15,953 bases of DNA, from positions 1 to 15,953 of the forward strand of contig CAZTMX010000052.1 of assembly GCA_964614855.1 (NCBI GenBank). Reading direction: 5' to 3'. A program made the translations under genes and the position numbers. Positions 1 to 6,723 of this stretch are shown in pieces; the first letter of the stretch is position 1; the number at the start of each line of letters is the position of its first letter. This stretch comes from CAWJHE01 sp964614855 (GTDB lineage Bacteria; Chloroflexota; Anaerolineae; Anaerolineales; UBA4823). The notes beneath the pieces are model-generated. The model saw only the letters and a list, made by a program, of their open reading frames with translations, did not search any database and had not been told where the DNA came from.

Positions 1-76
1 ATTGATAGTATGCCAGAAGCAATTTTCCGGCGCCTTGCGCAATTTCTGCTGCTAGTTTTAACCGCTCGGTCTCCAT
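1..76 (-). CDS. 5' end of a probable inositol-monophosphatase-family phosphatase (runs off the window)
   Basis: An ATG at 74-76 (minus strand) opens a frame that stays open to the left edge, giving 25 codons. The N-terminus begins METERLKLAAEIAQGAGKLL and continues with LAYYQ. This amphipathic opening, with a pattern of the type 'A...A..AG.ll..yy', is what inositol monophosphatase, SuhB and CysQ/PAP-phosphatase proteins usually start with. The start lies 3 nt after the TAA of the upstream amidohydrolase gene, so the two are almost certainly translated from one mRNA. Only a weak SD-like GAGTGG lies upstream, inside the end of the preceding gene, which suggests translational coupling. The catalytic motifs lie outside the window, so the family is an inference from a short N-terminus. 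The existence of the gene is fairly secure; its exact substrate cannot be told. Confidence 0.55.
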   Translation of the reverse strand, partial: METERLKLAAEIAQGAGKLLLAYYQ

Positions 77-79
77 TTT

Positions 80-2062
80 TTACCACTCGGTCAACACCAG
101 GTTGAGATAATCCGATGCAACCCGTTCTGAGTGATGGATGCCTAAAAAGCTCATTAATTCCGTGGATAGGAGCGCTTTATGCTCGGCGTCTCTCAGGCTC
201 CAGGTCCGGCTTTTGATCTCTAAAAAGTATCCTAATGCGGGTTGATCAAAACGGTCCAGGTTGATATAAAATTCGGTTCCCTTGTAAATCACCCGCCAGC
301 GCAGGCGGTCTTTTTCAATCGAGACTTCCTTTGCCGGCTTGAAATATTCGCGGTAAAAACGCAGGCTGTGTGAAGCAGGGGCAAAAAACCTGCTGCGTGA
401 GAGCAATACATCCGATGGGAACTCGTGTTCCCGGGCAGGACCGATCAGGGTCAGCCGGTAGCGCACTTTGCTGATCTTTCCGCCCTCATCCAGGTAATCG
501 TCTTCTCTATAACGCAGGGTGCCCTGTTGCGGCTCATCGAAGAGAAAGTATGTATCAAATTCCCCATAATGTCTTTTGTGCAAGATTTCAATTTCAGGGG
601 AATTGATCCTGGCAATAATTGGTGCCGGGTCGCTGATCCTGGTCTTTGTCTGAACTTCAAAGCTTTCCTCTTCCATGGCTCCGCCGACGGCAATTAGCTT
701 AGATAGGACTGATTTCTCTCTTTGGATGAGGAAACTGTCGATACGTTGAGCGTACTGATCGACCTGCAATAATAGCTCTGATTCGTCCAGTGTGGTTAAT
801 TTATGATCTTTCATTACCCACTTGCCATCTACCATGACATCGCTCACATCACTGGATTTTGCGGCATAGACCAATTGGGCATAAATCCCCTTTGAATCGT
901 GGCGAAAACGAGGAAGATTATGTAAACGGGAAATGTCCACCAGGATGATATCGGCGCGTTTCCCTTTTTCCAGGGATCCAGTGATCTCACCCAGGTGGAG
1001 GGCATTCGCTCCCAGGCGAGTCGCCATGGATAGAGCTGTTTGTGCTGGTAAAGCTGTAGGATCACCGCTGACGCTCTTGGCCAGGAAAGCTGCCAGCCGG
1101 ACTTCTTCGAACATATCCAGGTCGTTATTCGATGCTGCTCCATCTGTTCCGATGCCGACATTTAATCCCAACTCAATCATTTTGTGAACAGGCGCAAAAC
1201 CGGAGGCCAATTTCAGATTGGAAGATGGGTTATGGGCGACACCAGCTTTATGCCTCAGCAATGTGTGCATTTCACCTTCATCAATATGCACACAATGAGC
1301 CGCCAGGACTTTGGCATCGAAGAGGTTATGTTTTTTGGCATAAGGGATGACCGGCATACCGTGTTCCTGGCGCGAATTTTCGACCTCTGTGACGGTCTCT
1401 GCAAAATGGGTATGCAGCGGGATATCATACTCCACAGCCAGGGCGGCTGTAGCCTTTAAGATTTCTGGTGTACAGGTGTAAGGGGCATGAGGGGCAACCG
1501 AGGGGACGATGAGAGAATGCCCTTTCCAGCGATGGATGAAATCTCTGGCCATGGCAAGAGATTCCTCATAGAAACGTGCATCAGGTGTGGGGAATTTTAG
1601 AACCGTTTGCGAGCATACAGCACGCAGACCTGCATCAGCTGTGGCTTTGGCAACATCCTCTTCGAAATAATACATATCTGCAAAGCATGTCACACCTGAG
1701 CGAATAAGCTCCAGGCAGCCGATTTTTGCGCCAAGCTTGACAAAATCGGGTGAAACGAATTCCCGCTCAACCGGCATCATATATCCCAATAGCCAGACAT
1801 CCAACCTGAGGTCATCTGCCAGACCGCGCAATAAGGTCATTGAGATATGGGTATGGGCGTTGACCAGACCCGGCATCAGCACTTTGCCCTTACAATCCAC
1901 GATTTCAATTGGCGAGTGGGATTTCATTAATTCGTTTTCCCCTCCCACTGCCACAATTGTATTGCCAGATACTGCCACAGCTCCTGGCTCATATTGGTTC
2001 AGATCTTCGTCCATTGTAAGGACGATGGCGTTTGTAAAGAGAACATCGACGGTCTGTGTCAT
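80..2062 (-). CDS. Amidohydrolase (MTA/SAH deaminase-type) fused to a C-terminal CYTH-like domain
   Basis: Two-domain protein of 660 aa. Residues 1 to about 450 form a metal-dependent amidohydrolase of the MtaD/SsnA/TrzA group, whose members deaminate S-adenosylhomocysteine, methylthioadenosine or related compounds. Visible metal and catalytic residues are NAHTH (H70, H72), PHAPYT (H192), LHTHFAET (H219, E222), AHCVH (H256) and GTDGAASNN (D307). The family is normally about 430-470 aa. Residues about 467-660 are an extra domain resembling CYTH triphosphate-tunnel proteins: it opens with FEVQTK (a variant of ExExK), then LRYRE (R517, R519), a K/R-rich strand near 532-536, NLDRF (D603) and FLEIKSR (E615). 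The start chosen at 2062 has GGAGG 7 nt upstream. An in-frame ATG at 2122 would lie inside cinA and has no SD. The gene follows cinA by 17 nt. The first domain is certain to family level, the exact substrate is not, and the CYTH call is an inference from motif pattern. Confidence 0.85.
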   Translation of the reverse strand: MTQTVDVLFTNAIVLTMDEDLNQYEPGAVAVSGNTIVAVGGENELMKSHSPIEIVDCKGKVLMPGLVNAHTHISMTLLRGLADDLRLDVWLLGYMMPVEREFVSPDFVKLGAKIGCLELIRSGVTCFADMYYFEEDVAKATADAGLRAVCSQTVLKFPTPDARFYEESLAMARDFIHRWKGHSLIVPSVAPHAPYTCTPEILKATAALAVEYDIPLHTHFAETVTEVENSRQEHGMPVIPYAKKHNLFDAKVLAAHCVHIDEGEMHTLLRHKAGVAHNPSSNLKLASGFAPVHKMIELGLNVGIGTDGAASNNDLDMFEEVRLAAFLAKSVSGDPTALPAQTALSMATRLGANALHLGEITGSLEKGKRADIILVDISRLHNLPRFRHDSKGIYAQLVYAAKSSDVSDVMVDGKWVMKDHKLTTLDESELLLQVDQYAQRIDSFLIQREKSVLSKLIAVGGAMEEESFEVQTKTRISDPAPIIARINSPEIEILHKRHYGEFDTYFLFDEPQQGTLRYREDDYLDEGGKISKVRYRLTLIGPAREHEFPSDVLLSRSRFFAPASHSLRFYREYFKPAKEVSIEKDRLRWRVIYKGTEFYINLDRFDQPALGYFLEIKSRTWSLRDAEHKALLSTELMSFLGIHHSERVASDYLNLVLTEW

Positions 2063-2069
2063 GGGGTTT

Positions 2070-2074
2070 CCTCC
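2070..2074 (-). promoter_or_regulatory. Shine-Dalgarno that fixes the amidohydrolase start
   Basis: GGAGG on the minus strand lies 7 nt before the ATG at 2062 and fits wholly within the 17-nt gap after the cinA stop. It favours the 660-aa form over a 680-aa form that would overlap cinA by 43 nt. Confidence 0.8.
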
Positions 2075-2079
2075 AACGA

Positions 2080-3246
2080 TTAAAGCTTGCGTAACAAATC
2101 CAATCCATTGTGCAGCGCCCAATGAGGGGAGTTTTCGCGCGGCCCGCCGTATGAGCGTGTATATTCTTGTTGGCCTTCCGGTGTGATCAGCACAAAATGG
2201 GCGTCGCTTTTTTCTTTGCCAGGATAGACAGCAACGGCCAGGCAGACATCGACTTGCCTTTCGCGTTGAGACGCGATCGCCAGTGCAGCTAATTCGTGGG
2301 GTGATGGGGTAGCAGCGATCACTTCACCCCCTTGGAATACAGGTTTTTCCGCTGTGTCCATTTTCTGGGCTGCGCTTGCCAGCTGTCGTAATAAATCACC
2401 GCTGAGCCCCACTTCAATAGCTGCTACAGTCCAGCCTTGTTTTTGCACCGCGCGTAGCGCGACTTGTTCCAGAGTATCTTCGTCCGCTCCGTAAATCCAG
2501 GTACCAAGACGGTTGCGGATTTCGTTTTCGATAGGGCGGATAAGATCGTCTGCTTCACTGATTGAATTTGCTTTGGCTGTAATGCGGATATCTACCTGCC
2601 CGGAATGGGCAGCCAGGCCGATCGTGGGGTTGCTGTATGTTTCAAAATCACCGATTAATGCATCAATCTGGCTTTCTCCTGCACCAGCAGTATGAAGTAC
2701 ACGAGCTTTGATCGTACCGGTCAGGTGGTAGCGCTCTTGCAGATAAGGCAAGACGGCATGTAGCATTAAATACTCCATCTCGCGCGGCACACCGGGGAGA
2801 GCGATGATCGCCTGGTTTCCCGTCTCGATAATGAACGAGGGGGCAGTTCCAACCGGGTTCTCAATTGCTAGTGCGCCAGAAGGAACATATGCCTGGCGTT
2901 TGTTGTTCTCGGTGGGCACCCTGCCAAAGCGTTCGAAACGCTGCTGGATCTGCTGCCATAATTCGGGGCGAAATTCGGTCTGGGTGTTCATGGCCATGGC
3001 AATGGCTTCACGTGTGGGGTCGTCTACGGTTGGACCAAGACCGCCGGTTGTAATAATGATATCGCAGCGTTCCAGGGATTGTTGGATCGCCTGTGAGATA
3101 CGTTTTGCATTATCACCGACGCTTGTTTTGCGGTACAGGTCGATACCGGCATCTCGCAATCTGCGGGCGATAAAGCGGGCGTTGGTATCAACGATATCTC
3201 CCAGTAGAATTTCCGTTCCAATTGTGATTATTTCTGCAGAGGGCAT
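2080..3246 (-). CDS. cinA: CinA-family protein with intact MoCF-like domain and degenerate NMN-deamidase domain
   Basis: The protein has 388 aa; CinA proteins are usually about 410-420 aa. Residues 1-170 form the MoeA/MoCF-like (COG1058) domain, with GTEILLG (10-16), TTGGLGPTVDD (66-76) and PGVPREM (151-157). In characterised CinA proteins this half hydrolyses ADP-ribose. A middle segment (about 175-250, with HTAGAGESQ) matches the CinA linker domain. The C-terminal part (about 257-388) lies where the PncC nicotinamide-nucleotide deamidase domain should be, but the usual ESCTGG signature after 'TVA' is replaced by AIEVGLSGD (275-283), and no TGIAGPGG-like loop is present. The second activity is therefore probably lost or altered (inference). 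The ATG at 3246 has GAGG 5 nt upstream. The gene is the first of a three-gene run with the amidohydrolase and the probable phosphatase. Confidence 0.9.
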   Translation of the reverse strand: MPSAEIITIGTEILLGDIVDTNARFIARRLRDAGIDLYRKTSVGDNAKRISQAIQQSLERCDIIITTGGLGPTVDDPTREAIAMAMNTQTEFRPELWQQIQQRFERFGRVPTENNKRQAYVPSGALAIENPVGTAPSFIIETGNQAIIALPGVPREMEYLMLHAVLPYLQERYHLTGTIKARVLHTAGAGESQIDALIGDFETYSNPTIGLAAHSGQVDIRITAKANSISEADDLIRPIENEIRNRLGTWIYGADEDTLEQVALRAVQKQGWTVAAIEVGLSGDLLRQLASAAQKMDTAEKPVFQGGEVIAATPSPHELAALAIASQRERQVDVCLAVAVYPGKEKSDAHFVLITPEGQQEYTRSYGGPRENSPHWALHNGLDLLRKL

Positions 3247-3275
3247 GTGTTCCTCATTCGTGTGTGAAAAATGGC

Positions 3276-3291
3276 AATTTTCTAGAAAATT
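3276..3291. repeat. Perfect 16-bp palindrome upstream of cinA
   Basis: AATTTTCTAGAAAATT reads the same on both strands and is centred 37 bp before the cinA start. It directly abuts the large inverted repeat at 3292-3338. It could be an operator for cinA or simply the AT-rich tail of the terminator; the sequence alone does not decide. Confidence 0.5.
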
Positions 3292-3345
3292 AATCGACGA
3301 GAAGCGGTCATGGATACTAACAGCACTTCTCGTCGATTGATAATT
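3288..3345 (-). terminator. Long inverted repeat, probable terminator of the liv operon
   Basis: A perfect 13-bp stem (3292-3304 with 3326-3338) encloses a 21-nt loop. AATT at 3288-3291 can pair further with AATT at 3342-3345 across a 3-nt bulge. On the minus strand the stem is followed by TTAATTTTC, a modest T-run. It lies 79 nt after the last gene of the liv operon and 42 nt before cinA, the expected place for an operon terminator. The 21-nt loop is long for an intrinsic terminator, and the plus-strand side is also T-rich, so a bidirectional or regulatory role is possible. Confidence 0.55.
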
Positions 3346-3423
3346 TATTCTCTCTTGATCTCAGTTCCACCCCTGGACTCTGTTTGGAGGGTGCATCGCT
3401 GCCAGGTAGCCTGGTAAGGTCTT

Positions 3424-3777
3424 TCAGGCAATCATTTGCTTGCGCACATCCACGCGATCCAGACGCAGCAAAATGTAGGTTGAAAGGGCAATACTAAGGA
3501 TGTTTGTGAGGATGTACATCCAATCCAGTTGCCCGCTGGCAGTCTGGGCGTGAGGCAGAAACATCATCAAACGTACGATGACATTGACGCCCTGGATAAA
3601 AATAGTCAGGGTCAGTGCCATAGAGCGGCCTCGCATCAGCAGAATACCCAAAATAACGAATATGAGAATGCCTACAGCAATGACAGGTAAGCCTGCAGCT
3701 AGAGTCTGAGGTGGGTATAGCAGGGGCGTAATTGTGGGAAGTACGATAAAAAGGAGAATTTTTTGAAAAAGGTTCAT
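3424..3777 (-). CDS. Small unknown membrane protein at the end of the liv operon
   Basis: A 117-aa protein that I do not recognise. It is very hydrophobic, with probable membrane segments at about residues 5-20, 30-48, 53-74 and 86-104, short polar loops, and a charged C-terminal tail (RLDRVDVRKQ). The ATG at 3777 has an AGG(T) 7 nt upstream, and the gene starts 17 nt after the livF stop, so it should be co-transcribed with the transporter genes. A role as an accessory or stabilising subunit of the importer is an inference from position only. No catalytic motif is visible, and nothing resembling a known LIV transporter subunit is present. Confidence 0.8.
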   Translation of the reverse strand: MNLFQKILLFIVLPTITPLLYPPQTLAAGLPVIAVGILIFVILGILLMRGRSMALTLTIFIQGVNVIVRLMMFLPHAQTASGQLDWMYILTNILSIALSTYILLRLDRVDVRKQMIA

Positions 3778-3794
3778 GGATTTACCTGCCAGTG

Positions 3795-4520
3795 TTATGC
3801 GCTTATACCGCCGAGGTAGGCCTCAATGACCATCTCGTTGTGTAACAGATCCTGGGCATTTCCTTCGAGCACAATCTCTCCAGTTTCCAACACATACCCC
3901 CGATCCGCAATTGAGAGGGCCATTTGCGCGTTTTGTTCCACCAGCAGAATGCTGGTGCCTTGACTGTTGATATCGCGGATAATCTCAAATATCTGTTCTA
4001 CTAACAATGGAGAAAGACCCATGGAAGGTTCATCTAATAGCAAAACGGAAGGGTTCGACATCAAGGCCCGGGCAATGGCTAGCATTTGTTGTTCACCACC
4101 CGATAGGGTTCCACCCAATTGATCGCGCCGTTCGCTGAGACGGGGAAATCGCATAAAAACATTCTGCAGGTCTTTTTGAAATTGCACTTTATCGTTCTTG
4201 ATATAAGCACCCATTTCCAAGTTTTCCATTACGGTCAGGGTAGCAAAAATCTTCCGGCCTTCTGGTACTTGGACAATCCCTTTTCGCACAGTTTGCTCGG
4301 CCAGCGATTGTGTGATGTCTTCTCCCTTAAAGGTGATTTTCCCATTGCGTGCAATGAGCAGTCCCGAGATGGTATTTAAAGACGTGCTTTTTCCTGCACC
4401 ATTGGCACCAATTAATGCGACAATCTCACCCTTATCAAGATGAAACGAGATACCTTTAAGGGCGTGGATTGCCCCGTAATAAACATTTAGGTTTTCAACT
4501 TCGAGCAGTTTTTCTGACAT
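3795..4520 (-). CDS. livF: Branched-chain amino-acid ABC transporter ATP-binding protein LivF
   Basis: A 241-aa cytoplasmic ATPase that, with LivG, powers uptake through LivH/LivM. Walker A GANGAGKST lies at 38-46, the ABC signature LSGGEQQ at 139-145 and Walker B LLLDEP at 160-165, followed by the LivF-typical SMGLSP; the switch region reads LLVEQN. The last residues (VIEAYLGG) are the usual LivF end. The start at 4520 is preferred because GGTGG lies 5 nt upstream. An ATG at 4532 in the same frame (245 aa) has no SD. The gene starts 37 nt after livG. LivF-type proteins also occur in urea and amide importers, so the substrate is set by the binding protein rather than by this subunit. Confidence 0.93.
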   Translation of the reverse strand: MSEKLLEVENLNVYYGAIHALKGISFHLDKGEIVALIGANGAGKSTSLNTISGLLIARNGKITFKGEDITQSLAEQTVRKGIVQVPEGRKIFATLTVMENLEMGAYIKNDKVQFQKDLQNVFMRFPRLSERRDQLGGTLSGGEQQMLAIARALMSNPSVLLLDEPSMGLSPLLVEQIFEIIRDINSQGTSILLVEQNAQMALSIADRGYVLETGEIVLEGNAQDLLHNEMVIEAYLGGISA

Positions 4521-4525
4521 AAGTT

Positions 4526-4530
4526 CCACC
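4526..4530 (-). promoter_or_regulatory. SD-like GGTGG deciding the livF start
   Basis: GGTGG on the minus strand lies 5 nt before the ATG at 4520. The alternative ATG at 4530-4532 overlaps this element and has no purine-rich site of its own. Confidence 0.6.
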
Positions 4531-4557
4531 ATGAATTATAGATAGGAATTCTTCGCC

Positions 4558-5415
4558 CTAACGGGTCCTGTCTCGTTTAAATTTCTCGGATAAGGCTGCG
4601 GCGCCAGGTCCCAGGTATGCTTCAACGACTTTCGGGTTGGATTGGATCTCTTTTGGAGTTCCGCGTGCAATCACCTGGCCAAAGTCCATTACCGTGATAA
4701 ATTCACAGATGCCCATGACCACGCGCATCTGATGCTCAATCAGCAATATCGTCAGGTTGAACTTCTCCCGGATGAAATGGATCAGATCCATTAGATCTCG
4801 CGATTCGGCTGGGTTCATACCAGCTGCCGGTTCGTCCAGCAGTAACAGTTGTGGCTCAGCAGCAAGGGCGCGTGCGATTTCCAGTCGGCGCTGTTCACCA
4901 TATGGCAGGTTGCGCGCGACTTCAGCCTGGCGGGTATGCAGATTGAATACACTTAAAAATTCTTGCGCTCGTTCTGTAAGTTCTTTTTCTTTAGCGCCGA
5001 ATTGATTATTATGTAGAACACCATCTGTAAGGGTGTAGCCTGCGTGCGTGTGGTAAGCAATGCGCACGTTATCAAGCACGGCAAGGTTGGGAAACAAGCG
5101 GATATTCTGGAATGTTCGTGCAATACCCATCTGGTTGATTTCATGCGGCTCTAAACCGGTGATAGGTTCGCCTTTGAAAGTAATTTCACCTGCGGTGGGC
5201 ACATAGACGCCGGTGATCATGTTGAAGACGGTGGTCTTTCCTGCTCCGTTTGGCCCAATTAGACCGTTCAGATCACTGGTATTAAGCGTCAGATCGAAGT
5301 CATTGACGGCTTTTAACCCGCCAAATTGTTTCCCTAACCCCATGATCTTCAACAGGGGTTGGCCCTTCTGATATTTTTCTTGAACTGTGCTAGTTGAGGC
5401 AATCTCCTGATTCAT
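4558..5415 (-). CDS. livG: Branched-chain amino-acid ABC transporter ATP-binding protein LivG
   Basis: A 285-aa ATPase, partner of LivF. Walker A GPNGAGKTT lies at 54-62, the LivG-type signature LPYGEQRRLEIARAL starts at 170, Walker B LLLDEP is at 191-196 followed by AAGMNPAE, and the H-loop histidine is in LLIEHQM (H228). It is about 30 residues longer than the usual 255 aa, with a polar N-terminal extension (about 1-20) and a basic C-terminal tail (FKRDRTR). The start at 5415 overlaps the livM stop by 4 nt (ATGA), and GGAGG lies 7 nt upstream, so the two are translationally coupled. Confidence 0.93.
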   Translation of the reverse strand: MNQEIASTSTVQEKYQKGQPLLKIMGLGKQFGGLKAVNDFDLTLNTSDLNGLIGPNGAGKTTVFNMITGVYVPTAGEITFKGEPITGLEPHEINQMGIARTFQNIRLFPNLAVLDNVRIAYHTHAGYTLTDGVLHNNQFGAKEKELTERAQEFLSVFNLHTRQAEVARNLPYGEQRRLEIARALAAEPQLLLLDEPAAGMNPAESRDLMDLIHFIREKFNLTILLIEHQMRVVMGICEFITVMDFGQVIARGTPKEIQSNPKVVEAYLGPGAAALSEKFKRDRTR

Positions 5416-6719
5416 TTGGCTGCCTCCTGTGTTTGGGGTAATTCGCTTAGCCCTGCAGTCGGACTACTATTATCTGGCTTGTCACCATCTTTCTTGGCGA
5501 GAAACTTTGGTAAAGGTGGAATGATCTGGCGTAGATAGGGAAATTCAAAATCGCCAATCAAACCTTTGGGTTTCAAGAGCATAAGCAGTAGGAGTAGCAG
5601 GGGGTAAACAACAAAGCGCCAGGTTTCGAATCCAGCCGGAAGAACCAAACGCAGAAATCCTTCCAGAACCAGCGCCCAGGTAAATGCAGCGATCACCGTG
5701 CCGGATACCCCGCCAAGACCACCAAAGACCACAATGATCATTGGGTCAAAGGATTTGATGAAGTTGAATGTGTTGGGATGAAGGAAACCGTTGATGTGGG
5801 CATAAAGCCCGCCTCCTAGCCCGGCAAAAAAGCTGCCCAGCACGAATGTGAGGATTTTGTAGTGGGCGATATCAACGCCCATGGCTTTGGCGGCAATTTC
5901 ATCTTCGCGCACAGAAACGATGGCACGTCCATAGCTTGAATGCAGTAAATTTCTGGTGATAACAATGACAAGGAACAGGAAAAGGAAAACCCAGAACCAG
6001 GAAGTCAATTTCGGGATACCCACCATGCCGCGCGCGCCTTTCATCTCTGCCAGGCCGAACATTGTATCCGAATTATCTAGCAATACTTTCATGATGATGG
6101 TAAATCCCAGGGTGGCAATGCCGAAATAATCGGAACCAAGAGTCAAGATTGGTAGACCAAAAAGGAAGCTGACCTCCGCGGCAATGAGCCCGCCCAGCAG
6201 CACCGCCAGCAGGAATACAATTTGCATGCTTACCGCAGCGGGAAGGGAATTTAACAAGCTGGTTACTGTAGGAGCCAGGCTGCCACCGATCTTGGCTGCA
6301 ATCCAACCAAGGGCGATGACGGACACCAGGTAAAGTGTGAAGGCGGAAAGGGCATCGATCCCGCGGATCCTGGATAAGAATTTCCGCAGAAAGATGATCG
6401 CTATTCCTGCAAAAATTGCGACCAGCAATAAAATCACCAGCCCATCTGCGCTTTTGTTGACTGACCAACGGAAGGTGATATCTGCGGCGGTGTAAGCGCC
6501 TAGAGCATAGAATCCCCATTGTCCTAGCGAGAATTGGCCGTTGAAGCCGTAGATCAAATTTAGACCCAGGCTGACTATTGCCATGACTGCACCCAGGCGC
6601 AGGATGGTGTTGAAAAAGGAATTTAGGATCCCCAGATTGATCAAAATCTGGACCACCAGGAACACCAATAAAGCGCCGCCGTAAAAGATGATTTTATCGC
6701 GAGGTATTTTCTTGAACAT
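5412..6719 (-). CDS. livM: Branched-chain amino-acid ABC transporter permease LivM (enlarged)
   Basis: Inner-membrane permease that pairs with LivH. Family landmarks are LGLNLIYGFNGQFSLGQ (51-67), GSDYFGIATLGF (195-206), the ATPase-coupling loop SSYGRAIVSVREDEIAAKAMG (from 261) and FGGLGGVSGT (332-341). The start at 6719 leaves 4 nt after the livH stop and has AAAAGG 9 nt upstream. A longer frame from 6782 would begin with residues that lie under the livH 3' end and is rejected. At 435 aa it is longer than many LivM proteins. Two additions are visible: an extra hydrophobic stretch at about 110-185, ahead of the conserved GLP-DYF-TLGF segment, and a polar C-terminal tail (about 405-435, rich in D, S, P, Q). 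The tail and start do not affect the call. Confidence 0.92.
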   Translation of the reverse strand: MFKKIPRDKIIFYGGALLVFLVVQILINLGILNSFFNTILRLGAVMAIVSLGLNLIYGFNGQFSLGQWGFYALGAYTAADITFRWSVNKSADGLVILLLVAIFAGIAIIFLRKFLSRIRGIDALSAFTLYLVSVIALGWIAAKIGGSLAPTVTSLLNSLPAAVSMQIVFLLAVLLGGLIAAEVSFLFGLPILTLGSDYFGIATLGFTIIMKVLLDNSDTMFGLAEMKGARGMVGIPKLTSWFWVFLFLFLVIVITRNLLHSSYGRAIVSVREDEIAAKAMGVDIAHYKILTFVLGSFFAGLGGGLYAHINGFLHPNTFNFIKSFDPMIIVVFGGLGGVSGTVIAAFTWALVLEGFLRLVLPAGFETWRFVVYPLLLLLLMLLKPKGLIGDFEFPYLRQIIPPLPKFLAKKDGDKPDNSSPTAGLSELPQTQEAAK

Positions 6720-6723
6720 AGGA

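Noticed and set aside
2063..2122. Longer amidohydrolase start at 2122
   Set aside because: It lies inside cinA and has no SD, while the ATG at 2062 has GGAGG at good spacing.
1737..2186. 149-codon plus-strand frame opposite the amidohydrolase and cinA ends
   Set aside because: It is antisense to two confident genes, with low-complexity content and no family resemblance.
2804..3340. 178-codon plus-strand frame opposite cinA
   Set aside because: It is antisense to a well-conserved cinA region, shows no recognisable motif and no SD, and so is a shadow frame.
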